From Vermamoeba vermiformis (taxonomy: Eukaryota; Tubulinea; Echinamoebida), in the NCBI GenBank assembly GCA_045837725.1, contig JBEWZL010000064.1:372001-436000 (forward strand): a DNA stretch of 64,000 nucleotides. The letters are read 5' to 3'. The position numbers and the translations under genes were made by a program. This document shows, one piece after another, positions 21,062-32,000 of this stretch; within the stretch, counting starts at the first letter, position 1; each line of letters starts with the position of its first letter. The notes beneath the pieces were generated by a model. It had not been told where the DNA came from, searched no databases, and saw only the letters and a list, made by a program, of their open reading frames with translations.

Positions 21062-22748
21062 ATGGCGACCAAGACTCCGCCTAAAGAACACCAAGCACTA
21101 TATGACGAGGCTGTAGCGAATAGCAAAGCCTCGAGGCCGGTTGTTGACAAGAATATTCCAGCGGACTTCGGAGCACCTAACGGAACTCCCGTTACTAATA
21201 AAGATGTAATATTGCCTGATATCGACAGGATATTCGGTAGAAATAAGCCTCCAGGTAATACTTTCATTTTAAAAATTATTGTTGATTTTTTAAAATTTAA
21301 AATCAAAACTCCGCGCTACATCCGTGACACTTGGCTTTCAAATCTTTTCATTTAACCTTAAAAATATTAACCAATTACTTAGCTATTGAATATATATTTG
21401 TTGAGCCGTATGCAAGCTGGCAGTTTTGGAAATGGGGATTGACAGGCAATTATTATGGCCAGTAAGTCGATTTGCAAATCTTTTTTAGCGCATCTTTTTA
21501 ACAATATTTTTAGTGCCGCTGTGCGTTATACTTTGCCGAATGGTGAATCAAAAGTTATGAATATTACAGGACTGCCGGATGGCGTAAGCAAAAAAATTCT
21601 TACTGTAATCCTTCGTATTGACCTGATTTATTTCCAAATTAGGAAATGGTACATTTTCTATCGCCTGAAGAATATTTGTTCGGAACCAAAGAGTTTGATA
21701 ATGGTGCTGAACAAGGAGGAATTTATAATCGAAATATTGTAAGTCTAAGAACATTAGCAATAGCGATCTATTTATATTAATATATATACTTGCAAAGGTT
21801 TCTGTGCGCGTTGAAGAATACCCGCCTGAAAAAATCGAAGACTTAGATTATTATTACAAAAAACTGGCGCGAAGAGATAAAGAAAAAGTCGCCAAATTCT
21901 CGCTCCTATTCTCACCGATATACGTAAGTCATATGTCCTTTTGTATACAACACTATTTACTTAATTTGGCATTAGAATCGAATTTCTAGGTGGATGCCGG
22001 TCTCTATGGCTGAACGAGGAAATTGCGCTAGATGGACTAGCATGGGCTTAGTCGAAGTACGTAGATCAATTATAATACCTCACGATACTAATTTAGAATA
22101 CTATAGGCTGGACTGTTAAATAATCCGTCAATGTGGCCTAAAAATATTTGGGTCGAGATTTTTGAGAAGAACGGAACCAAGGACAAAAATAACGTGCACG
22201 TGGTGTCATATAGACGAGTTAAACACGCTAATCATATATAGTACGTCTATAATTATATCATCTTATAATATTAACTGATTGTTTAGCGGCACGAATGCTG
22301 CAATCGCATCCGAAGTTAAACCGTTCCAACCATTGACGAATGTACGTAGCAATTAAACGTTGTAAATAATACTAATAATCTGAATATAGTTCCTGTATTA
22401 TAATTTAGAGCGATTTGCAAATAGCATTGTCGGTAAGTAACAGGCTGAAATTGCCTAAAAAGGAAATGTACTTAAATCGTTCGTCCAACAGAGGTGCCCG
22501 AAGGCGACACTAGAGCGGAACTTAAAGTGATAGAAAATCCAATCGAGCCCTCGTGGTATCGATATCATAGGAGATTACTGTCGTGTTTGTCAATTGCCAC
22601 GTTATTTTTCGGATGGCGAGGGTACTCACGGTGGAAGGCTGGAACGTTGTTCAAATGGAACAAACCACGTGTATTTACTAGGAGATATCGAACTAAAACC
22701 ACTACAACGCCTTCAAATAATCAACAAGCATCATCATCGAACAAATAA
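21062..22748 (+). CDS. Unrecognised protein with C-terminal membrane helix
   Basis: Ten exons: 21062-21254, 21383-21461, 21514-21583, 21643-21738, 21798-21923, 21976-22056, 22107-22240, 22287-22341, 22409-22432, 22494-22748, giving 370 aa. The first ATG (MATKTPPKEHQALYDEA) is preferred; its surroundings are copied in the decayed duplicate near 20220. The middle reads ERGNCARWTSMGLVEAGLL, SMWPKNIWVEIFEKNG and VHVVSYRRVKHA, which looks like a structured, conserved domain, but I cannot name its family. A helix near residues 315-335 (LLSCLSIATLFFGWRGY) and a basic, Thr/Ser/Asn-rich tail end the protein. One exon is only 24 nt. The gene is convergent with TMEM43, 86 bp apart. Confidence 0.75.
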
Positions 22749-22834
22749 AAGCGCAAAAAGCAAGATCCAAAAAAAACAATTAATTTATTTCGATTTATTC
22801 CAAAAATTCAATTCCGTATTATTATTATATTTTC

Positions 22835-24413
22835 TTATTTAACTCTAGAGTTCAATTGAGAACTAATGTACATGATACCGATGCCCAAAGAGACCAACAA
22901 CAACGCCTTCATAGGTCGGTAGAACAACCAAGCGACAGCAATGGTGATCAAGCTGAGGAATGAAGCCAAGCCGAATGCAATGAAGCCAGAGACTGAGCCC
23001 GCAATATCGGACAAAAATGGCAACACATCCAGAACTGCGAGAATAGGACCGCCAACCATGAGCATACCGACCAACATGAGCAACCAGCCTAAGAATCGCA
23101 AGACCCAAGTCATAGCGCTGTTTGAAGATGCTTCGGCGGCAAAGAGATCATTAGCTGATTGAATGCCTCGCGATAAGACGAAAATACTGTCGCCGGATGC
23201 GGTTTTGAAGGGAGCCACAGTGTTGCCTCGCTGTTCACCAAGAACACTAACGGGTTGGTTATTGACAAATCTGAAGCTAACGCGCATGTCTCCGACCTAA
23301 AATAACAGGCGTTTAGCATTCGTTCAATAGCGTGGGATCCGCAATCTCAAATTAATCTCGTTATTCTTATATTTTGCTTTAGTACTTACTTGAGGGTTCA
23401 TAGCGTCGCCGCCGATGTAAATGTAATCACCGTGGATGTAGTATCTGTTCATGAGATGAGGAGGCAAGCGCAAGAAGTGAGGTCTCTGAGGATCCAATTT
23501 CATGGTCTCCCAGTTGTCGAGTCTCTCAACCAATTGAGAAGGGAGTGAATATGAACCCAAAGAAACGATCTTTGCTGTCCATGACTCGGATTTCATCGGA
23601 ATAGCTTCCGCATCAGGGTTTTTATGCTCTTCAGCTCGCTTGAAACGTTTGGAGTCTTGGAGGCTCTCGGACCAATCTTTCTTATAGGTGTAAGTAGTCT
23701 TAGTATCAGAGCTTCCGCCAGTGTTGCGAGTAGTTTCTGAGCGAGAGGACTCGTTCCATTGGTAAACTTCAACTTTTCTGGCGAATCTGAGAGCAGGAAT
23801 CGAAATTCCGCAGTCATTATCGGCTATAAGCGAATATTAATACCATTGTATGGAGAATCAAAGGCAGAATCTCGATCAGAATTGTTTCAAAAAAAATTTT
23901 GGATGTGACCGTTTTTGGAATTCGTGCTAGACAGTAAATCAACCCCAATTCAAACACTTACTCAAAGTCTCCTTAGACTCGGCGGTGCCTTGCAAATGAA
24001 CCAATCGTCCATCCAAAACAGGGCTAACTTGGCGTGAATCCGTCGAGACAACTTTGCTCGCACCTTTAGAAAAAGTAAATTAAGGCCCAATTAATTTTAA
24101 TAATTGCGTAAAATATACCTTCGCTCAATGCTTGAGTACGACGAACGGATCTGCCTTCGTTCCAGAATAAACAAGGGAAAGGAAGTAAGAATAACAAGAA
24201 ACCGATCGAGGCTCCAACCATGGATCCGCCAATCTTCGACAAATAGCCTTGATGGCTGTACTCTACATATTCATCTTCTTCGTGGTCGTGATGATGGTGG
24301 TCATGGTAGTGATTGTGACCGTGATGATGGTGTCTTTCTGGCGGCGCGGATGCAGCCACGTAAATGACTGCTGCACAGAGCAATAATACTACTACGAGAC
24401 TTGTTGCTTTCAT
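22835..24413 (-). CDS. TMEM43: TMEM43/LUMA homologue with His-rich N-terminus
   Basis: Membrane protein of the endoplasmic reticulum and inner nuclear envelope; in animals it binds emerin and lamins. Four exons: 24119-24413, 23962-24063, 23390-23823, 22835-23296, giving 430 aa. A signal peptide (MKATSLVVVLLLCAAVIYVAAS) is followed by a run very rich in His (residues 27-45), then TM1 (IGFLLFLLPFPCLFWNEGRS). Family motifs: VLDGRLVHLQG, EVYQWNESSRSET, HKNPDAEA, GDYIYIGG, VGDMRVSFRFV, GEQRGNTVAPF. The C-terminal helices end in VAWLFYRPMKALLLVSLG, as in human TMEM43. The signal peptide and His-rich segment are extra to the animal protein. Part of this gene was duplicated to 20.2-20.7 kb. Confidence 0.93.
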
Positions 24414-24837
24414 ATTGAGTTTGAATTGAATTTTAAAACCGATTGTTTGATTTTTATTTTAGGCTGGGCCCAAGAATTCAAGAAGAACACGTCACGCGAA
24501 AAAAAGTTAAGGAATTCACCTGTTTACGCACGAATTTTATTATGACTTATCACAGTATGTTCCGTTCTTCGAATGAGATCAATCAAGAATAGTTTCGTAA
24601 AAATACGCATAGATTCGCATCTCGCGTGGTCCAGTTTCTGTCTAACGCATGTGCCTATAATTATATTAATATTTACGTATAAAATAGTATAATGAGCATG
24701 CTCTTTAGTGCTAGCATTTAATTCAGGAGGTAGGATTTTTTCTTATTGTTTCGCGCGTTTTTTCACCTCCTGATTTAAATTATTATTTTTGAGATAAATG
24801 CAACAATAGATTGTCTAATATACAAGACCGATCCAAT
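24414..24837. promoter_or_regulatory. Divergent promoter of TMEM43 and APC4 with inverted repeat
   Basis: 424 bp between the two ATGs. TCAGGAGGT at 24723-24731 is repeated inverted as ACCTCCTGA at 24765-24773, a perfect 9-bp match 33 bp apart, close to the APC4 start. It may be a regulator site or form a stem in the APC4 5' UTR. Nothing else is recognised. Confidence 0.4.
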
Positions 24838-27800
24838 ATGAGTTTAGAAGCCGAAATAGTTGATACCAGCATGGATCAGGTCAATCAAAGCCTCGAACCC
24901 GCCAAACAACCGAAGATCGAGTACTTCGAGGAGCTCTTCGATAAAATGTTGGCTACTGATATTAAAATAATTAAATGGTGCCCTAAAATGGACCTTGTTG
25001 CGATTGTGACAGCTGATAATGCAGTCTGGATCAACCGATTAAATTGGCAAAAATTGTGGAATTTAACTAGCAATGACAGACTACAATACAAATCAATTAC
25101 AGCTGTTACATGGAAGCCTGACGATGGTAATATTTAAATTAAAATTATTTGGCGCAAATTGCTTAAAATTACGCAATTTTTACCTCTAATGAATAATTAT
25201 GATATTAAGGACGTAAAAATAATTCAAGTATATTAATATAATCGATATTATTCAAAGGCAAAGTATTGGCTACCGCTCATGAAGACGGATCTATCATTTT
25301 GTGGAGTATCGAGACAGGCGAGCCATTCCATACCGCTAAGAACCCTAAAATGGCTACAGGCCCCTTTATTATGGATATTCCTATTACCTACATCGATTGG
25401 ATCAAAGAAGTCGAACCAGCAAGCGAGAACTCGTTAGAACAGGTATAAGATCCTATTTGTCTCGTTATCTCTTAACCAAAAAAAACTAACGTTATTAATA
25501 CCACTCCTATTGTAGAATATATATGTCGATAGAGCATCAGTATTCTTCCCACCGGCTAAAGCACTCAGTGAGGCATCCAGGTAGGTTTCAGCTTCGCCTA
25601 CTTATTCTTTAATAATAAATATTATTTCGTACTAGTTCATCGTCATTTCAACACGCTGAAATTGCCAAAACTACTCCAATGGGCGGTGCTAAGCGACCAT
25701 CATCATTAAATATGTTATTGACTTGTTCGACGGACGGTACCTTGGCCTTGTAGTACGTACTCATTATTTATTCTCCGATAGTATGATATTATGAGTACTA
25801 AATAGTATTATTAGTGCTTTTGGAACGTTCTTTATTGGCTCATTGAATCTCCGACAATTAATGGAACCTCAGTTCAAAGATCTGGATTTACAAGTACGTT
25901 ATTACTCTTAATACGAAGTAAAAATATCTAGTTGTTAACTAACGTAAATCTATTAAGGAATTTAACATTATTTCTTCGACGCTATCGTCAGATCTACATC
26001 AGCTTATGATTGTAACGGAAGTTCAAGTCTTTCAAAAGAAATCAAAACAAATGCTAAAGCAAGTCTACACTTTATCTGTAAATACACAACTACTGTACGA
26101 TAGAAGAAGAGAAATCAACGAAATTAGCTGGCAATGCGGATCCATTACAGAATTGATCGGCGAAATTGGCAAGGTCTTGGCTAAAATTCATAATGATTGG
26201 CAAGAAGGATATAACCCTTTCATTAACAAGTTAGCCGAGTTCCAAAAAGTCTTAAATGGTACGATCAGACTCGATCCACTAATTTCAATCCTGGCAACTG
26301 ACTTACATATTCTTTTTTACAGATGAAAATAGCCCAAATACTATACAACAAGATCTACTTAACTATTTATTGACTGGCATTCCGAGCTCGCCGTTCCAAA
26401 ACTTTTTAGCTCACCATTTGAAGGATCAGGTACGTTGGATCCGAACCACATCTCGTTAAGAGAACTATTTACTTATATATATTTCGTATAGGGTCTCAAG
26501 AAGGTTGTTAAGTGCTTAGACATAGCCTTTGCTAAGGTCAACGAATTAGTAACGGACTTTTTGAAACCTAATTGCGAGCTGCTCACGTACAAAATTAGCG
26601 AGTTTAAATCTCACTCCGCCTGGTGAGTAATTATTATAAATATTAGGACTCATATTTATAAATTTAACATTCTATTATAGGACTGAGAAATTTGGAGCGC
26701 TAGGATTGAATGCAACACTGGCCGATTCTATTCTACGGCCAAGTGCTACGTTGTTGCTCAAAGTAGAGGCCCTAATTAAGCTTATAGTCGAACAGAGACT
26801 AGAATACACGAATTTTCTGCAGTGGATCTCAAAAAGTAAGTTCGTGTACTGGATCAGGATCTGAACTTAGCTTTGTTGTTCATGAACCTTTTACTTACAT
26901 ATGCCCTGTAGTTGATTGGAAGATTGTTCAAGACCAACCTGATCGCGCTAAACTGATTCAAGTTAATAATAGCCTTTTGATTAAGTTCATAAGGAACCAA
27001 CTTGGAAATTTGAACGTAGATCCGCTCGGTCAATATTTCATCGATCAGCCGCTATCAATTCCTCTATCCTCATCAGTTGTGCACCGTATTGCAGGTACGT
27101 TTAATTTCCTGAAATAAAATTAATAAAATAATGAAATTTCAGCGATGTACTGATGTTATTTCGATTGAACAGCTAAATGGGGACTAGAGAATACGTTCTA
27201 CGACGTAGCAGTTGATCAGTCGTTGATATCTGTATTCAATGAGCTCAAAGAACAAAGCCAAAAGGTTTTGGCTACGCCATCCGAAACAATTTGTTCGACG
27301 ATGAACTTAGTTAGTGCCTTGTTGATCCAAGAATCTGAATTATCTCCTGATCCAGATAGCTTCGATCCGAATTCAATCACTGCAAGACCAATCTCTTTTT
27401 ACTTGCCTGAAAAGGTACAATTATAACGGATGCCATAATTTTGTTTAACTTTACTCATATTATTCTTTAGAATGACGCTGACAATGCTGTATATTGGGCT
27501 GCCTGTAAATCTGGCAATCAATCTCCGTTTGGTAAGCAATTTCAAGTCGTTACATGGCGAGCGACTTTGATCTGATCCTTTCTTTTTCTTTTAGATGCAA
27601 CAACGCTGCTATTATTCAAGCGCTATTCTAAGCCTGGTCAAGTCGATGAATGGTTTGTTACTGGTTTAGCGCTTGAGCCTGAAGAAGACCTGATCAGCTT
27701 CTCGTTCTACCAAGACGGAACTCTTTTAACTCTTTCTAAGACTGGAGGTACGGGAATAATACCCTTAATATAATAAAATAACCGTATTGATACAGATGTT

Positions 27801-28187
27801 ACGTCAATATCGATGATCGATTACGCAGATCTCGATTTCCAAGAGATCGCGTTACGAGATGCGAATCAGTACAGTTTGTTCAAGTACTACGAGCTCGTCG
27901 GCTGCTTGCCCTTCAACAACACTAAGCTTGAGCGACAAATTAAGACTAGGAATATTGATAATATCGAAGCTATTGGACTTTTTGTAAGCGGCGGAAGAGG
28001 CCTTGGATCCGTCTTAGCTTTAGCGAATCCGTTGAGAATAATAGCATATGACTTCAATGCTGAAAATGAAATTGAAGAAGATGAAGCTAATGAAGCTCAA
28101 GATGAAGAAGTTCAAGTGGATGTAAACGAAGAGGAACAAATGGATGTGGATCAAAACGATAGTGTAAATGCTAGTACGGACAATTAA
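24838..28187 (+). CDS. ANAPC4: Anaphase-promoting complex subunit 4
   Basis: Scaffold subunit of the APC/C ubiquitin ligase that drives mitotic exit. Fourteen exons: 24838-25126, 25258-25442, 25516-25580, 25636-25752, 25815-25893, 25958-26258, 26323-26429, 26492-26622, 26681-26835, 26912-27094, 27173-27414, 27471-27531, 27595-27747, 27796-28187, giving 819 aa. The N-terminal WD40 part shows IKWCPKMDLVAIVTADNAVW, ITAVTWKPDDGKVLATAHED and GSIILWSIETGE, as in APC4. The central long-helix domain shows NTQLLYDRRREINEISWQCG, WQEGYNPFINKLAEFQKVL, FQNFLAHHLKDQGLKKV and RLEYTNFLQWISKIDWK. A C-terminal beta-propeller part and an acidic tail (EEDEANEAQDEE) follow. Length agrees with human APC4 (808 aa). 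Confidence 0.9.
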
Positions 28188-28375
28188 ATATTTAAACTTG
28201 TATTCGATACGTACGTGCAACGTAAGCGCCATACTCTCAGTAACTAGAGAAAGTTTCAGTTTAATGGGATCTGATTTAAATTTCTAATTTAATCTCTAGC
28301 TAACAACAACAAGAGCCATTATACATCCTTATTCATATTAGTATTGATTCGTTATTTTATCGTTAAGCTGAGAAT

Positions 28376-28937
28376 ATGGATACCAACGCACAGGAAGGTT
28401 CAGAAAACAGCTTTTGGAGATCCCTCATTGCTCTGTTCGAGATCGGCTTGCAATTATTATGGAGTGTTCTAGCTGTTGGTGGGATAGGTTTTTGGACAAC
28501 GGTATGCTTATTAGATTTTTCCATAATTTTTTAAATTAATTTTCAAATTGATGACGTGGATCTGATCCTTTCGGTTGAAGGTCGCTTATCAGAATAGCGA
28601 AAAGCACCAGTTGTCTATTATGGTAGTGATACAATTGATTGTAGCCGCGGCACTATTTATATATGGCATTAGAAGGGTAATTCGCTTATTCAGAGAATTT
28701 GTCCCTACGAGCTGGATGCCGCTATTGCAACAACTCGGCTTATCAATCTTATACGCCACGTTGAATAGACAACACTACACCGATAGAAAGATGCACCCTC
28801 TCATCGCCTCGCTAATTGGCTTCTCACTGGCGATGCCTGTAGTCGTTGGAATTATCTTGCTGCTCAATGTGCTTGGATTAAAATACGGACATTTGCTTAA
28901 AGCACCTGAGGAAGATACGGATTTGAAAGAAGACTAG
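28376..28937 (+). CDS. Small membrane protein, three to four helices, unrecognised
   Basis: Two exons, 28376-28501 and 28581-28937, giving 160 aa. Helices: LFEIGLQLLWSVLAVGGIGF, SIMVVIQLIVAAALFIYGI and IASLIGFSLAMPVVVGIILL, with basic residues between (RRVIRLFREF) and an acidic C-terminus (EEDTDLKED). The end of APC4 is 188 bp upstream on the same strand. The intron holds GATCTGATCCTTTC, also found in an APC4 intron near 27568. No family is recognised. An organelle-membrane assembly factor or trafficking protein would fit the shape, but there is no direct evidence. Confidence 0.65.
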
Positions 28938-29076
28938 TATAGTTAAAAAATGATTGGTCAGATCCAGATCAGATCCGGATCGTTGTAACATATTTGAATA
29001 AAGTTTGTATTAATATATTTTTATAACGCTAAATGTACAACCAAAAAATTAATTAATTTTGCTATTGTCTTATTAT

Positions 29077-32000
29077 TTAAAAGACTTTAGCTTTCTTTTT
29101 GGGCTTGTCTTCTTCCTCGTCGTCATTTTCCTCTTCGACATCAACGTCCTCTTCTTTTTCTTCCTCTTCGTCATTGCCTTCATCCGATTCAGAAGCAACA
29201 GCCTTAGCTTTCTTGACGGGAGTTCGTTTAGCCTTTTGACCGACTTTACGAACCGGCGTTGATTTTTTCACTTCTTTTTTCAAGGCGTTGTTGTTGGCAG
29301 CGACCATTGCGCGCAAGTCCAATTGACTGTCGCCAATCAAAGTGATCATTTGGATCATCTTTTTCTTGGACTTGTGTTTCTTCTTGAACTCCTCAAAGAA
29401 GGCAGCCCAATCGTCTTGTCTGTTCAAAGTGTCGCACAATCTGACACGCAAGCTGCGGAGGCACTCAACGACTGAACCGTATTGCGAAGGCATGACGTTG
29501 ATCATGACCATGTCCAAGGCAGTGTTGTACAGCGTGACAATGATGGCAGGGAATCGTCGTTGCACGCGGTCAATGAGTTCATTTAGCTCTTCAAACTTGA
29601 ACTCTTGGCAGTATCTCTTGACGTATCTAGCGACGTGTTGAATCATGTGCTCGAGGAGCTCAGGTTTGGACTCTTCAACGCCCTTCCATAGCTTCAAGAT
29701 CAACTCCATCTCGCCGTCATTGCCTTCAGGCTTCGGGAACAAGCTGATGCAGTGTTCGTAGAGACCATCCTTCATCAACAACTCGATCTTGGCGTTGTTG
29801 TTGTAGCTGTTGTTGTTCAACACGAACACGACCAAGTCAGTCTTGACATGGTTCCATTCTTCTTCAGAGCACATGGCACGAATCTAAACAACGCGAAATT
29901 AGTATTTTTTCACAGTAGGCCAAAGATATTACGACACTTACGCTGTCCCATCGCTCGGTGGTTGTGTCGGCCTTGAAAGCGAGAATCAATTGTTGACGCA
30001 ATTGATCTTCAATGTTCTCAATCTTAGCCGATTCAACGGTGTAGTGAGTGATGGCCAAGACCCACTTGTTGATCTTGTCATTGTCGTAGTCGACGGGGCC
30101 AAAGGCTTCGATGTCACTCTTGAGCTTTTGAACCTTCTGCTCAAGATCGGCAAGTTCTGCCTTCTCGTCGGGAGTTCGAGCAGAGACCAAGCGTTGCAAT
30201 CTGAAGTTGTCCAAGACTTCAAAGTCCTTCTTCATTTCTTCACGCTTGACGAGCTCGTTGCGCATCTCTTCCAATTTGTCTTCGGTCTTCAAGCCGACAG
30301 TGAGCACAGACAAGAACTCGCGCTTGTCGAACAAGTGCTTGGCGAATGCAATCATATTGTCGACGAGATCAATGCAATCCAACGACTTGACCAACTCGTC
30401 ATCGAGCAACTTCTTGAGACCTTCTTTTTCTTGCTCGGTCTCTTCAGTCTCCATAGCACCGCTAGTCTTAATCTTTTCTTCGAGCTCAGTACGCAAATCA
30501 ACGCACGAGTCAACCTGGACAAAACCAACGTTAGACAAGTCTTCATAGTGTATGCTATTCAGTGAAATACTTACGATGAGTTTGCTAAGTTCAACGATTT
30601 GACTATCGTAGTCTTTGTTCGTGTGATTGAAATAAGCAGGCTCGAGTTTGTTCAAAGCAACTTCGAGCTCCAAATCACGCAAACGCTTCTTCTTGTCTTC
30701 AGGCAATTGTTTGCGCAATCTGTCAAGGTCCTCTTCTTCCTTGACAAGTTTCTTGCGTTCAGCTTCGTGGTCTTCCTTCTCCTTGGCACGGAGCTTCAAT
30801 TCCTTGAGCTTGTTGCGGCAGTGGTTACCGACAGTGATAGCGGCGTTGAACTTCTTCTTGCCGCGGAACTCACGAATGGCCTCGAGCAAGTACCACGGGT
30901 CCTCGTTGTATTGCAACACGAGGTCAAGGAGCTTCTTCTCTTGAGCTTGAACAATCTCCTTCAAGTGAGTAGCACGATCTTGAGTGAGCTCTTGGTCAGT
31001 GGTGATCTTCTTCTCCAAAGACTCATTCTTGATCAATGTGGCTGACACCATCATACGTGTCAACGAGTTACGGAGGTCCATGTGAGCAGCAGCATTGCCC
31101 AACCACTAGAAAAAGTTCAATTAGCTCTTGTTCGCAACATCGTTTTGCGCTAGTGACTTACGGGAGGCAATTCCATCGAGGCCAATTTCTCTTGCAACTT
31201 GGGGATTTCAGCCTTGACATCAGCAGGCAAGTCACGCTTGATACGTTGAAGAGCTTCTTGTTCTTTCTTCAACATTTGCAAGAACTGCTCGGTCTTGTCC
31301 TTGATCAGACGTTGTTGTTCGAGCTCAGTCAAGACTTGGTAAGTCTTAGGAGCAATTGCGAGAATGACGCTCGACTCGTTCATTGAGACCATGGTCTTGG
31401 CGACTTGGCTCAAGTCCTTAGGATTGTCAATATTGGCAATGCATTGCTTGATAGCGTGTTGCAAGTGACCAGCCATCGCATCGCGCTCTTCAGCAATCTT
31501 TTTCTCGTTGACGGCGGTCTTGTCTTGGTAGATCTCCTTGGAGATTCTAGCTTCCATTTCTTCTTGAGCAAACAGAACTCGTTGAAGAGCAAGCTAAAAT
31601 GGAGTATTAGTGACCCGTGAAAAAATTGAAACTTTGTTAGTGCTAGTACTTACGAGGATAATGTTGTGCTTGGTGCTGTCGTGTTGGTGAGAATCGAACA
31701 AAGTGGCAAAGTGAGGCCAGACAGGGAGCTTGTCCAACTTCTCCTTCAACTCCTTCAATCTGTTCTCCTTGTTCGGGGCGTTGTTGTCAGCAAGCACGGC
31801 ATCGTACTCCTTTTGAATAGGAGCACGTTCCTTGCGAAGGACTTGCAAGTGTTTAATACGATCCAAACACTTGTCACTGACCTCCAGCACAATCTCCATC
31901 TCTTTGCGAGCGTTCATGTTGCGAGCAAACTTGAGCAAGTACTCGGGGTTAGAGAACTTCTCGAGGCACAACTTGACGAGGCTGCGGATGCGCTGTTGAA

